The notes under the pieces are model-generated. The model made no database searches, had not been told where the DNA came from, and saw nothing but the letters and a program-made list of their open reading frames with translations. From Neoceratodus forsteri (lineage: Eukaryota; Chordata; Ceratodontiformes; Ceratodontidae), in contig CM057456.1 of the NCBI GenBank assembly GCA_016271365.2, positions 1,396,395,001-1,396,459,000 of the forward strand: a DNA stretch of 64,000 nt, given 5' to 3'. Made by a program: the position numbers and the translations under genes. Shown piece after piece: positions 52,441-63,426 of this stretch (position 1 is the stretch's first letter; the number at the start of each line of letters is the position of its first letter).

Positions 52441-53757
52441 TTTAGCCTTCTCTTTATCTTTCCCCACTCTGTTTCTCTCATGATGAACAAAACTGAGGTT
52501 GGTAAAGGAGCTGACAACGACTGGTGGCTAGCACCTTACACCATGTGGGGGATGTGCAGGTGCCATGCCCAGTGGTAGCTGCCAGCCCCTGGCCTAAAGC
52601 TTTGCCCCTGCGGGGTCCTAGTGCCTCCAGTCCATACCCATAAGTGGTAATCAAAGGTGAAAATATTTTGGAAGATCAACAGTTACAGTAAGTATGGAAC
52701 TTTAATTTTTCTCCCCTCTGTAGGCTCTCCCACCTCCCCTTATATTGGGACTGTGCTGGTGCTGCATAGTCACCCACAATGTCAGGGCTGCTCTTTATCT
52801 GACTAGAGGAGGCATTTGTGTGGTGGGAAGACCAGCACCCTCAGCTTGTGTTTGGAGCGCACTACCTTTACAGTGTTTCTCAGACTCCACTTGGCAAGGC
52901 TTTGGGATTCTTTTTAATGGCTTTTAACTTCATCGGCTTCACTTCTGCCATACACCCCTGTAGTGGAAAATCACTTTCAGTGGAAAAATTGCTTTTACTC
53001 AAACTGTAGGTATTGGCACCTTATTTAAAACTGCTTGTTGTAGAGGATTATACCAGCTATTTATTATGAATACCTGTGCACGGCTGATGTGGTTCTTAAT
53101 GAGGTGTTAATGGCAATCAGATAAGTGCGTATAAAATCACTCCTTTCTGCCGTATATAACACCCCTGCAAAATGGGGGCTTACCTGCCACCATGTAACTC
53201 TGTCTCCTTTTGCTCTCCTGGGCATCTCCCGATTCCTGCCTGCATCTTTTTTTTTGGTCCCCCAGGTCTTGTCCTGCCTCTGGTGCCTCAGCCATGCAGC
53301 CCAAAGCCCTAATCCAGCCCTGCAGGGCTCGAAAAACTAAAACTGCGATCTCCCGCTTGTTCTGCCCTCGGGGCAGCGAGGATTGCTTAGGTGTGACTGG
53401 CACCTTTTGATCTTCGACCACTTCATTTTGCGGTCAATCTGGGAAGTGTTCCATCGGTCCCGGGATCCCCATTGACTAAGTGGGATCCGGTGACCACGGA
53501 GAGGCCACTGAAAGGCCGCTCCTTAAAAAATTAAAGGAGTTCTGCGAGGGTGTTCGATTGAGGCTCATTAATATTCATGAGCAGGAATCCCGATCTCATT
53601 TAAAAATTCATGAGGGCCTGTCTGCCCTTGGGGCAGCTGTTCTCGGCTACGACCAGGAGAAAGAAAAAAAAATGTTTTAAAAAAAATATAAATATTGTAA
53701 CCTGCTGGTGTATGTTGGGGTTTGTTGTAAAGGGGAGGAATATTTAAAATAAATGCT
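52441..53757. other. Unresolved; DIRS-type terminal motif at 52640-52705
   Basis: 52640-52705 holds AAGTGGTAATCAAAGGTGAAA, then GGAAGATCAACAGTTACAGTAAG, comparable to GATCTACTGTTACAGTAAG in the mini-element at 45400. A 66-codon ORF at 53480-53680 has a basic/acidic helix-like sequence (ERPLLKKLKEFCEGVRLRL) but no identifiable family. The rest shows nothing recognisable. Confidence 0.35.
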
Positions 53758-54238
53758 GCGTCTGGTGGTGCTGAGGGTTGAGGTGCTGGATGCCACACAA
53801 CTCACACCCGCGCCCGTGACCACCCAGCACTTGCTGACTCCGGTAGAGGGCCGAGATTACTGCAAGCCCTGTTGAAGAAGTGGGCTGCCACTATACAGCG
53901 TGGACTTCAGCACCTTGCACCTTGACATCAAGGGTCACAAGTTGTAGGTGAAGGAAGAACAGGGAAAAACCTCTGCCAGCTCTGGGAAGACAGGCTTCCC
54001 AGTGCATGCCTCCAATGTGCCCTGCTCGCCGGACCACCTCCTCGGCCCGACGAAAGGAAGGATGTCGGGGTGTTGAGACCCAACCTCGTCCCTGCCTTGG
54101 GGGGGAAATCGAAGCTCCATGGGGGATCAAGAGGTAGGTCTCATCGAGCTATAGGCAGGAGGATGACTCCTTGGATGCCTTGAAGGGTCGGAGTCGGCAG
54201 GCAGTGGGGGGGCGCAAAAAAGTGTAATTTAAAAAAAA
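53758..54238 (+). mobile_element. tRNA-like SINE (family S), copy 3, with perfect TSD
   Basis: TAAAATAAATGCT flanks the insert exactly (53745-53757 and 54239-54251). The head GCGTCTGGTGGTGCTGAGGG, TTGAGG matches copy 1. The body is more diverged, with GTAGAGGGCCGAGATTACTG, and the 3' end is T/A-rich (GTAATTTAAAAAAAA). Length is 481 bp. The duplication is very AT-rich, which fits LINE endonuclease targets. Confidence 0.75.
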
Positions 54239-54251
54239 TAAAATAAATGCT

Positions 54252-55335
54252 CTGCTCCTGGCTACACCAGATTTATTACTGGGACTCAGAGAAGTGTCAG
54301 TCTGTCTGCTGCTGCAAAATAAGGGCTCACTAAATATTGGCAGCAGCGAGAGGAAAACAGACCGAGCAAATTCCTCAATCTGTGCAGTGACAGCAAGTAC
54401 TCAACCAGAGCTAAAGAACTGTAGGGCATTGGGGCAAATATCTACTTATTTCTGGCTGTACCAGGACATTATTCAGGACTGTGCTCAATCTGCCAAAAGG
54501 ACAGTGAGTTAAGCAGCCACTGCAAGCAGCCACAGCCAATCGGAAAGCCAGGAAAACAAAGCCAGGACTTGTGGGGCATTCACCAAAGCTCATGGGTAAA
54601 TGCCAAGTGTTCATGGGGACTTACAGGGACCTAATTCTAGGCACCAAAACAGCAGACCAACAGTGCATTGAATGAGGTTCATGCATTATTCATTTCTGTG
54701 ATTGACAGGTCCTCCAACCATAAGCCACAACCAATCAGGAACTTCAGGAAAGCCCTATAAGAGAAAGTGTTTTCCAGCATTTTGCCAGATTCAAGAGGGA
54801 GAAGGAGATTCGAGCAGGAGCCCCCACAGGGGTGGGTGCTCAGGCCCCGGCCATGCTACTAGGCCTGGTGATTCCAGCTAGGCCCCTCCATCCAGGAGGG
54901 CGTGTTTTGTTTTATTAAAGTAATTTTAATTAAATTTGAAACTGCTAGTCTGGAGGTTGCCAGATTGTCCTCCAGGTGCTAGCTCTCCCCTCCATGTCTG
55001 GGAAAGATGTGGACCGGGAGCAGAAGACATCAAGCAGCGGTGGGAGTGCTGACCGAGAGCCTCAGTCGTGAGAGGACTGAAGATGCCAGGAGCCTGCTAT
55101 AGCGGGGATCGACCATGGAGGACCAGCGTGAGTATCCTAGTACCCCCCCCCCGGAGCAAGGGAGAAATACTGAAAGCTAAAAGCTAAACTTATGGGCCTT
55201 CCTGCCCTTGTAATTGTTCTGTGCCAAGGGAAAAAGAATAAGTGACCCAGGGCCGACATGCCCCCTATCTACTTAAATGAGAGAAAGCCAAAGTAATTAT
55301 TCCGGGCTGCCTTGCCCAAAGTGACTGTGTAATCT
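54252..55335 (+). promoter_or_regulatory. LTR-like promoter region
   Basis: CCAAT motifs (CACAACCAATCAGG, 54727-54740) are followed 17 bp later by CCCTATAAGAGAAAG (TATA-like, about 54755) and an ATTAAAG signal near 54914. After about 54960 comes a purine-rich leader with ATG (CCATGGAGGACCAG, 55113). The arrangement resembles U3-R-U5 plus leader of a retroelement. No second LTR, primer-binding site or gag could be shown. Confidence 0.35.
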
Positions 55336-55450
55336 AGTAGATCTTACTTCGAGAGGGCTCTTGCAGTAGGTAATTATAAGGTATTACCTACTGCAAGAGC
55401 CTCTCTCGAAGATCTACTGTTATGGTAAGTTCTTACATAACTGTACTTTC
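55336..55450. repeat. Palindrome of DIRS terminal repeats
   Basis: AGTAGATCTTACTTCGAGAG, GGCTCTTGCAGTAGGTAAT (55336-55374) is mirrored by ATTACCTACTGCAAGAGCC, TCTCTCGAAGATCTACT (55383-55418), with an 8-bp loop and a 3-bp indel. The right arm continues GTTATGGTAAGTTCTTACATAACTGTACTTTCT, as at 33045-33083. The left arm resembles the start of DIRS-3 (58683). It looks like two DIRS ends joined head to head. Confidence 0.8.
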
Positions 55451-55489
55451 TTCAGTTCACACCTTGCCTACTGCCCAGCTATCCCAGTG

Positions 55490-55570
55490 GAGGTGGATCT
55501 TGGAACTGTGGTATGCAGGTTGTTCCTGGGGGTACCCAAGAGAGCCCAGACAGCGTGCAAGCAGATAAAA
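55490..55570 (+). pseudogene. Short LINE ORF2 fragment
   Basis: The reading GTVVCRLFLGVPKRAQTAC matches ACRLFLGVPRLTHTCEL in the LINE at 25377-25428. Only about 25 codons remain. Family assignment follows from that single match. Confidence 0.4.
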
Positions 55571-55864
55571 TCATATAAATATGCTGATATTCATCTGTAC
55601 CCTCTATTTGGTCTAGATTGTCCTGTGGAGCCACCAACCATAGCCGTCTTGTCACTTCAAGGGACATGAGACCTTAGAGTCTGATTGTAACTGAGCTTTA
55701 AACCTGGAAATTACAGTTTTCCACCTTGTTGAATTATGTCTAAGAATACAGACGAGTTAAAGGTGTTTTGGTATACGAGTGTACTGGATGGGACTACAAA
55801 ATATATGTGCTGAATATTCAGGATTTACGAATCCAAGATCTAGCCCAGGTAATCTGGATAGTTG

Positions 55865-55975
55865 CCTTTTCTGAAATGTTCAGTCTGTGACATGCAGGGC
55901 AATCCCTGCTCTTCTGTGACAAGCAGGGCAACATCTGTAATACTGCCAAAAGCAGGGCAACCCCTGTACCTCTGA
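55865..55975. repeat. Three-copy tandem repeat, period about 36 bp
   Basis: Three units share (TG)AC-x-GCAGGGCAA(T/C)(C/A)(C/T)CTG followed by a variable 10 bp: near 55888, 55922 and 55951. It is a short minisatellite. Confidence 0.6.
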
Positions 55976-57200
55976 TAAGGATCGACAGCCATTGTTGATT
56001 TATTTGTCTTCCAAGTTGGCCCCTTCCTCTTAAATCAAAGCTGGCCAACACAACCAGCTGCAACATCCACCAGGCCTGCAACATCCGGGACTTTGGTATC
56101 TGGGTACCCAGGGTATGGTGTGAGATTACGGGGTTTTACATGTTTCTGGGACTAGTACCAGTGGTGGGGATAATTGTTGTGTAACATCTGATTAGTCAGC
56201 AGCTTAGTTAACCAGGGCTCTGGGTATCATTTTCTGGTCATTGCACTGTGATTGCCTTTTCTGTTTAGTTTAATAGCCACCTAGCTGGAGGGTTCACCAG
56301 CACAAGAAAAAGACTATGTACATTCTGTAAATAGGAATCGGTGTAACTTCTGCTCCTCCTGTTTCCACTTCCTAACTCCTATGTCCCCCCCCAAAAATGT
56401 TATCACTGTTTTTGGCAGATCATGGTGTGTGAGCATATTATTAGAGAGAGTCTTTAATTCAAAATGTCTGAAATGTGGGAAACTAAATAACGGGTCATAT
56501 CTGGGGGTGGCAAATGGTATTTGTGGGTGGTATAACATCTCAGGGATTATACCTGGTAACAGCTAGCCCACGTAAAGGTAAACTCCGAGTGGAGGCACTG
56601 TCCGATTGTTTAAACTTCATATAAGTTCACGAACCCAAACCCCTCAGCCTAGCTCATAAGTAGTAGGCAGGGGTGTAACTCTAGGAGTAGCACCGCCTAG
56701 GGGTTACATGTAAAAGTACGTCTCCTTTCTCATGGTAATGGCTGTGAAATATTGTTGCTGTGTCTCTTATGAAAAGTTACAGTTCTGCAAGGGATTTACT
56801 GTATCCCCAAAATTAGTTTACACGATTTGATGGTATGGTGTGCCTAAGTCTACGCCCGCTGACTTGATAAAAACATGCATGCAGCTTTTGACTGAATGGC
56901 ATTCAAATCAAAACCCTCCATGAAAACAAACACATGAGGGTAAGGATGAGGAGGTAGAGGATGCCCTGCTGTGGTGGTTTGCTGAGGGGGGGGTGGAAGG
57001 CTGTGATCCGTGCCCCGCTGCTTATGTACAGAGTATAGTACCTAGCTGCAGCAATGAATAAGCCAGATGTTAACTTGTCGGAGAGCTGATTCGAGCACTG
57101 GAAGAATGCAGGCACATGGTGTTAAATAAATGTGGGCATAGTTGAGAAAAGCGCTCCTTGGAGTGCTCCGGGCAATGAGATTTTTAGCATTTTTTAACTG
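55976..57200. other. No recognised feature
   Basis: No coding motif, element terminus or tandem structure was recognised. A C8 run precedes 56396 and a G-rich stretch lies near 56985. Confidence 0.35.
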
Positions 57201-57750
57201 AGGAGAGTGAGGCCTAGTAGACTATGTGGAGAAAAATGGGCTCCAGGATAGTAAACAGTACAGGACTGTGGAAGGGAGGTCTTGTCAGACCAACCTTGTA
57301 GTATTCTTTGACTGGGTAACTAGGACAGTGGATGAGGATCATACAGTGGGTTTACTCCACTTTAAGTTCAGCAAGGCATTCAACATGGTGCCTCCCAGAA
57401 GGTCACTGAAGAAGCTAGAGGATCTAGCTGCAATGAAGGACATAGATGGGTGGGAAGTTGGTTGGAAGAGAGACAGCAGAGCGTAGTAGTAAACAGAGTG
57501 AGATCCTAGGAGAAGGAGGTCACCAATGCAGTGCCACAGGGATCTGTCCTGGGTCCAGTCCTTTTCAGTTTGTTCATCAGCAACATAGGATAAGGAATTC
57601 ATGGCAAGATGTGTCTTATCACAGATGACACTAAGCTCTGTAATAGGGTAGACAGCAAGGAGGGGTAAAGGAGATGCAGAGGGACCCTGCAAAATTTGTA
57701 GAGGGGGTCCAAGGTTTGGGAGCTGAAATTCAACCACAAACAGGAAGGTG
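57201..57750 (+). pseudogene. CR1 RT fragment (plus)
   Basis: VEGRSCQTNLVVFFDWVTRT, FSKAFNMVPPRRS, VPQGSVLGPVLFSLFIS and DDTKLCNRVDSKEG are readable with frameshifts, in the order of CR1 RT. FADD reads ITDD. It stops near 57750 at WELKFN, where an oppositely oriented CR1 piece begins. It is older than CR1-A. Confidence 0.75.
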
Positions 57751-57769
57751 AGCATTCCTGGTAGTCAAC

Positions 57770-57962
57770 CCTCAAAGCATTAGTCCACCGAGATACTTGC
57801 AGAGGGCTCAAAGTACAGCCCAAAAAAGTGAGTCACTTATGATTCCTAGTTCCCTATCCTCAGAGGTAACACCCAGCTTAACCCCTCCCACCCCGAACCG
57901 CATTCTGTGAATCTTGTTCCCTATGTGCATCAACTTGCACTTTTTGATGTTGAATTTCAGCT
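57770..57962 (-). pseudogene. CR1 RT fragment (minus), head-to-head with the preceding piece
   Basis: The minus-strand reading LKFNIKKCKLMHIGNKI, then GVTSEDRELGIISDSLF corresponds to the CR1 RT region immediately after FADD (LGFNAKKCKIMHTG, TREERNLGVIITDDL in CR1-A). It thus covers nearly the same RT position where the plus piece ends, in the other orientation. Confidence 0.65.
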
Positions 57963-58682
57963 AAAAAAAAAAAAACTCAATATGAAGTATCAATCGGCAG
58001 ACTTAATTTCATGGTAGTCACTTTTATTTGAACACATCATTCACTTTGTTGTGGCCACTCCAAAATAGTATTCCCAAACACTTTTGCCGATTACTGCTGA
58101 ATGACGCCATAAAAAGAGATGTCTCAAGCACTCAGGAAGAGTGCCCTATCAGCAAGTAGCTTGTGAAAAAGTTACAACCTCCTGGCAAATATGAAACGCA
58201 GATGTACCGAATAATCACTCCCCAAGCATTTCACATTACTATCAATTTCCTAAACTGAAGACCAACACAAAAAATCTGTATTTCTTAAAATCTTAGAACT
58301 CATGAGTTACATACTTGTCACCAATTATAGAATGCCGTTTTAAGAACTAGTGGAACCAAAACAGACAGGAAAATGATACAAATTTTAAGGAGCATTCCAT
58401 TGTAACTCTTTATTTTTGAAGCATTTCTCCTTTTTCCTTTTGCTCATTAGAATGTTTTCTATGTGATATTATTGTGCCGGATATGTGGAGCAACTCTCAG
58501 CGTGGCAGCTGACATGTCTATCTGTATTCCCCCCTCCCACTACATCATACTCATTGTGATCTCACTAACATTAACATCACAGGCGACGGACCAGGCGGCT
58601 ACTGAGTGGCTGTTCCTAAGCAGCAGTGATGTCACAGTCACTGAGGTCACAGTGCTGATGAGGTCATGGGAGGAAAAGAGCT
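57963..58682. other. No recognised feature
   Basis: AT-rich to about 58450, then mixed sequence with TGATGTCAC / GAGGTCA words up to the DIRS-3 start. No gene was recognised. Confidence 0.35.
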
Positions 58683-58824
58683 AGATCTTACCTCGAGAAT
58701 CGCTCTTGCAACAAGGAACACTTTTAGGACTAAGCCACCGGGTGCCAGGACCCCATGGAAATTTTCTAGCTAGCAATACCTGGCGGGGGACCGCCCCCTA
58801 TATCAGCCTGCCCCCGATGTCATA

Positions 58825-58840
58825 TCTGATATAAAAGGGG
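58825..58840 (+). promoter_or_regulatory. DIRS-3 leader TATA box
   Basis: TCTGATATAAAAGGGG has a consensus TATAAAA (58830-58836) about 150 bp from the left terminal repeat and 130 bp before the first gag ATG. Equivalent TATA-like motifs are at 32155 (DIRS-1), 37805 (DIRS-2) and 44741 (DIRS leader fragment). Confidence 0.6.
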
Positions 58841-58961
58841 GTGGTCCCCAGTTCTTTTCCCACCATAGTCGGACCTCCGTGGACACCTTCAGCTCGTCGA
58901 CTGCTATTTTGGCCGCATTTTTAATGCTCTTTATTTTTATTTTCTTCCAGTTTTCGATGGA

Positions 58962-61070
58962 TTGTGCATGTCTTCTTCTTCTCCAACATTATCAATTGAG
59001 AGGTGCCCTTCAAAATGCGCCTGCAACAAGCAGATCCCTTTGAGAAAGCTGATATCTGCCATGGAGAAGGAACTTCACTGCAAGAGCTCTTCATCCTCTC
59101 CTTCTTCAGCGTCTTCTGACAAGGAGAAGAAATCAAGTGGCAAACACAAGCTCCAAGACAAGGAGAAAGCCTAGGCAGGAGGCTGCTCTCAATCCCTGAC
59201 CAAGTCGGTGACCTCCTCCTCCTCCCGGCTTGCCTCCGGGATCCCAGTCTCCAAGCCCCTCCCTCCCTCATCACAGTCACGGGAGAAGGATCTTCAGGGG
59301 TGTGGGAAGTCCTTCCATGCCTCCCAGCCACTCAAGCTTAAGCTCATTACCCTTGGGGGCTCTAAGGCTAGTGGCTCAGGTGAAGTTTCTTCGGGCAGCA
59401 GGTCGCTGTCTGTCACCTTCCCAGCCAGGGTGTCTGCCGAGTCCGTCCTGTCGACAGGGGCCGACACTGGCAGGTGGCACCTGGGACAGTCACCCTCTTC
59501 CTCCTGGAGCAATGGGCGTACGTCCCATTCAGGAAATACGCCTCCCCCACAGGCGACTCCACCCAGGTGTCTGCTACTTACACTAGCAATGCTAGCCTCC
59601 CTGGCACCACCTCGGGAAAACCCGGCACTGCCTCATATGCCAGTAAACTCCAGCGTCCCTGTTAGGCCGATGCCCGAGGACTGACGTCTGATGGCTGGAC
59701 ATCGGACCAAATACTTCCGATGCCTGAAGGTATGTCTCGACTCTCAGTGCCAGATGATGGGGACCAGGCTACTCCAACACCAGAGCTACCCCAGCCAGAA
59801 GACCTGATGCCAAGGCCATCCAAGCTGATCCCTCCAATGCCAGATGTTCCGGCTCTGCCTCAGAACCCTCCGCAGGGTCTGAATGAACTATTTGCAACTT
59901 GGTATGCCGCCTTTAAAGATAAACTGGCCCCCTCAGCTCTGGTTCTGCCTATACCCCAAGGGCCTTCCCCAAATGAGCCCTCAGGCCATTCTCCTACTCC
60001 GCCTCCCAGGAGGCTGACACTGGACAGGGTCCTTCCTTCCCCAAGGGATCGGCCCCATAGACCACCAAGGTTGCCTTCTCCTTCTCCCGACTTGGAGGAC
60101 TCAGAACCTAATTCCTAATCCTTCTCCAGCTGTGGGGACTCAGACCCTCTGTCCAACCCCAACATCAGGAAGGACACTCCACACTCCCCATCTGACGATC
60201 CATCCTTCATGGATGTGATGCGTCACATCCAACAATTGAATGGCTGGGACTCTGAAGGCCTTGACCCGGAAAGGAAGAGGTTAGAAGCATTTCATCAGAA
60301 AAAGGATGCCCTCCCCATGGTCGTCCCTCCAGTGGTCAACTGATATTAGGACGCCAACAAACTGGCATGGAGACTCCCTTTTTCAGCCCCAGCAGTTTCC
60401 AAAAAGTCGGACTGCTTGTACACCATACCCCTTGGGACAACCTCTTATACAGGGAACAACCGGAGGCAGATTGTGTTGTTGAACGCCGCCCATGACCGGT
60501 CCAGACGTATGTGGCATCTCAGCACACAACCCCCAGACAGGACTCTAAACTGTTCGGCAATCTGGCCAAAAAGGTCTTTTCCTCCACAACTTGTTCCATC
60601 CAGTCACAAAATTTCCATGCCCACATGGTACAGTACCAGAATGCCCTGTGCGACAAGGCACTAGAGCTCATTAAGGCCATGCCAGACTCACCCAGTCGGG
60701 CGGAGCTCATGGCAATCATGAAGTCCAGCATGGATGTCGGCAACCATATCTTGTGGGCTTCTTATGACACCAGTGGATTCAGCGGTAGAGCTGCAGCTTG
60801 CCTCTGTCTGTATCCACTTTACTCTTGGCTGAGAGTCTCTGGGTTCACCCAGGACATCCAGTCCAAGATTATGGATGCCCCCTTCAGAGGGCTAGTTTTG
60901 TTCGGGGAAGATACCCAAGCTATCATTACCTGTTTGCAGGAAGCCGGAAAAGCGATTAGGTCAGTACAAACCATATATGAGCCTAAGCAGCCTCCTAAGC
61001 AGTCCTTTTGTAGGCCTGGAAGACAGCAATTATGAGCTCAGCAGCAGCAGCAGCAGCAGCAAAGGGCTGG
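58962..61070 (+). pseudogene. DIRS-3 gag
   Basis: The first ORF (58962-59174) is Cys/Ser/Lys-rich, with RCPSKCACNKQIPLRK and KEKKSSGKHKLQDKEKA, then a stop. It continues as Ser/Gly- and Pro-rich segments (59208-60118). The C-terminal helical domain (60511-61035) reads SSTTCSIQSQNFHAHMVQY, GRAAACLCLYPLYSWLRVSG and DAPFRGLVLFGEDTQAI, equivalent to the DIRS-2 gag tail. A CAG run near 61041-61062 gives a short Gln tract after a stop. The protein would build the particle. Stops and frameshifts are present. Confidence 0.75.
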
Positions 61071-61186
61071 CTTCAAGCGCTAGGCCACTACCCCTTCTAC
61101 TGGAGGTTCTGCCTTTCAGTCCCCTACAACCTCTCAGCCTGCTCTCCCTGGCTCCTCTGACTGACTTGCTACCCAACCCTCCTCCT

Positions 61187-62220
61187 TCAATGGAGTCCAT
61201 AGGGGAAGAGGTAGGGGGTCGGTTTTCTTTGGACACAGAAGGGTGGCGTCTGATAACGTTGGACCGCTGGGTCTTGCAGCTCATTGAAAGAGGGCATACT
61301 CTCGAGTTTACAGAGACCCCTACAGTACTGTCTCAGTATTCCAAGGCCCACAGTGCCCCCATAGCACAAGAAAGCCAGGCTCTCCATCAGAAGAAGGCCA
61401 TCAAGCTGGTACCCCCCAGAGCAATGAGGAACAGGATTCTACTCCCACTTCTTCCACGTGCCAGAAAAGACAGGGAATCTTCATCCCATCTTGGATCTAA
61501 GCCATCTGAACCAATACATACAGTACAAAAAATTCAGGATGGTCACCCTGATAGGCCTCCTGCCCCTGTTACATCAGGGGGACTGGTTATGCTCCCTGGA
61601 CATGCAAGGATGCATACCTCTACATTCTGATTTTTCAACCACACAGGAGGTATCTGTGCTTTAGCTTTCAGGGCCACCATTACCAGTTCAGGGCCCTGCC
61701 CTTCGGCCTGTCCTCGGCACTGAGGGTGTTCACCAAATGCCTATCCATGGTAGCTGCAAATCTCAGGAGGCAGGGGCATTATGTATTCCCCTACCTCGAT
61801 GATTGGCTTCTGACTGCTCCCTCTTGGACCGGCTTACAGAAACCCTCCGAGACAAGTTCTCCCTCTTCCAGGACCTGGGGGTTACTCTAAACCTCCCCAA
61901 GTCCTGCCATTGGCCAAGTCAGCAGCTTCAATATTTAAAGACCATCCTGGATGTGGCATAAGGCAAGGCCTTCCTCCCCCAGGACAGGGTGGAATGCCTC
62001 CAGTACCACGAGCGGCAGCTGCTTTCAGCTTGCCAAGTAGAGGTAAAGACGGTTCTCCCGCTACTGGGCCATATGGCAGCAGCTGTCGCCACAGTCCCTA
62101 TGGCCCGGCTTTATAGGAGGGAGATCCAGTGGAACCTTCTGGTTCAGTGGGATCAGAGGTCAGACGACCTGGTATCAAGCCCGGCCAAGCAGTTTCTGGC
62201 ATGGTGACTGGATCCTCACA
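61187..62220 (+). pseudogene. DIRS-3 reverse transcriptase
   Basis: The N-terminal part (61187 onward) has VGGRFSLDTEGWRLITLD, then LQLIERGHTLEFTETP. The RT blocks appear in other frames: HPILDLSHLNQYIQYKKFRM, LPLLHQGDWLCSLDM, GHHYQFRALPFGLSSALRVF-like sequence near 61670-61730, and FPYLDDWLLTAP with the catalytic YLDD intact at 61792-61803. LLGHMAAAVATVPMARLYRR marks the connection. One-base indels near 61610 and 61800 break the frame. It would copy element RNA. Confidence 0.8.
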
Positions 62221-62660
62221 ACCTCTCCAGAGGGGCTCACTTCCAGAGAGAATCTCTCACCCAGATCCTGACCACCGACGTGGCAGGCGAGGGTTGGGGT
62301 GCGCATCTGGGCACTCGCCAGACTCAAGGGTCCTGGGCTCAGCAGGAGCTTCATCTTCACAGCAGTATTCTGGAGATGAGGGTAGTTCTGTATGCCATGC
62401 AAGCCTTTCAGATGGTCCTTCAGACTGGCCCCCCCTGCTAATACAGACAGATGACATGTCAGTGGTATTTTGTATCAACACACGGGGAAGGGGGAGACAC
62501 ACTCTTTGCAGAGAGGCCATGCAAGTGTGGTCTTGGGTGATAGATCACCTGCTGGAACTCTCGGTGGTCCACATCCAGGCATTCACAGTTTCCTGGTTGA
62601 CAGTCTCGGACAGACTCGGTCCAGGGCACACGAGTGGCAGCTGCTCCATGCAGTGGTAGA
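62221..62660 (+). pseudogene. DIRS-3 RNase H
   Basis: ILTTDVAGEGWGAHLG, ILEMRVVLYAMQAFQ, LLIQTDDMSVVFCINTRGRG and VVHIQAFTVSWLTVSD give the RNase H order known from DIRS-2 (LTTDAWAGVHT, MRVVLYAMQAF, LFQSDSLSVIYYISKQ). The first catalytic Asp is kept in TTD. The frame shifts at about 62370. RNase H would remove the RNA strand during cDNA synthesis. Confidence 0.75.
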
Positions 62661-63034
62661 AGATCTTTTCGCCAGATGGGGTCGCCCAGAACTTGACCTC
62701 TTTGTCTCCCCATCCAATGCAAAACTGCCCCATTTTTTGCTCGCTAGATCCAGGGCCTGGTACTTTCTGGCAAGACACGTTGTCTCTCTCCTGGGCGGGG
62801 AGGTTTTTTTATGCATTCCGTCCCTTTCCCCTTCTTCAACGGGTACTCATCAAGTTGCAGTCAGAGGTAGCAGAAATGATCCTGGTGGCTCCATTTTGGC
62901 CTTGTCAGATTTGGTTCCCACTGCTACAACAACTGACTATGGAACCTCCAGTGTCTCAGCCCTTCAGGTCAGACTTGCTCTCTCAGGAGCAGGGCTCAGT
63001 GGTGCATCTGGATCTCAGATCTCTGCATCTCCAT
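62661..63034 (+). pseudogene. DIRS-3 linker before the recombinase
   Basis: FARWGRPELDLFVSPSNAKL, FLLARSRAWYFLARHVVSLL and VLIKLQSEVAEMILVAPFWP are typical of the stretch after RNase H in DIRS elements. A distinct methyltransferase fold was not recognised. It continues to RSLHLH, where the LINE tail is inserted. Confidence 0.65.
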
Positions 63035-63418
63035 AAGGCCTAGTTCTCTCACACCCCCTCCTTCCCCCACCCCTTTTTATGCTACCCACTATTTCTCTAT
63101 CGTTCTTCTAGCTTGTTCTCCAACCTACTTCATACAAAAATGCCCACCCAAGTCCAACTACCCGAGCTTTATCCCTACTATACTGTTTGTTTCTTTCCTT
63201 TTAATATGATTTAGGTTTATTGTCATTTTGCCTTGTATATATGTAAATATTTGTTTATCTGTCTCATTCATAAATCATTGTATTTGTGTTTATTCAGTAC
63301 CATGTTTTTATGTAAAATTTGTAACCTTATATTGTTATGACCACTCAGGTCCATCTTGTAAATGAGCTATGCTCAATGATGTTTGCCTGAATAAATAAAG
63401 ATTTTGATTGATTGATTG
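63035..63418 (+). mobile_element. LINE 3' tail inserted in DIRS-3, with TSD
   Basis: ATCTCCAT occurs at 63027-63034 and 63419-63426 as an exact 8-bp duplication. The insert is non-coding, pyrimidine-rich at the start and ends with TTGTAAATGAGC, GCCTGAATAAATAAAG and (ATTG)n. The tail resembles the LINE end at 26210-26272. It is a 5'-truncated LINE copy of 384 bp. Confidence 0.85.
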
Positions 63419-63426
63419 ATCTCCAT

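Noticed and set aside
53480..53680. 66-codon ORF with a helix-like sequence
   Set aside because: Too short and without family resemblance; only mentioned in the region entry.
61041..61062. CAG repeat as a sign of a host poly-Gln gene
   Set aside because: It lies just after the gag C-terminus of DIRS-3 and within the element.
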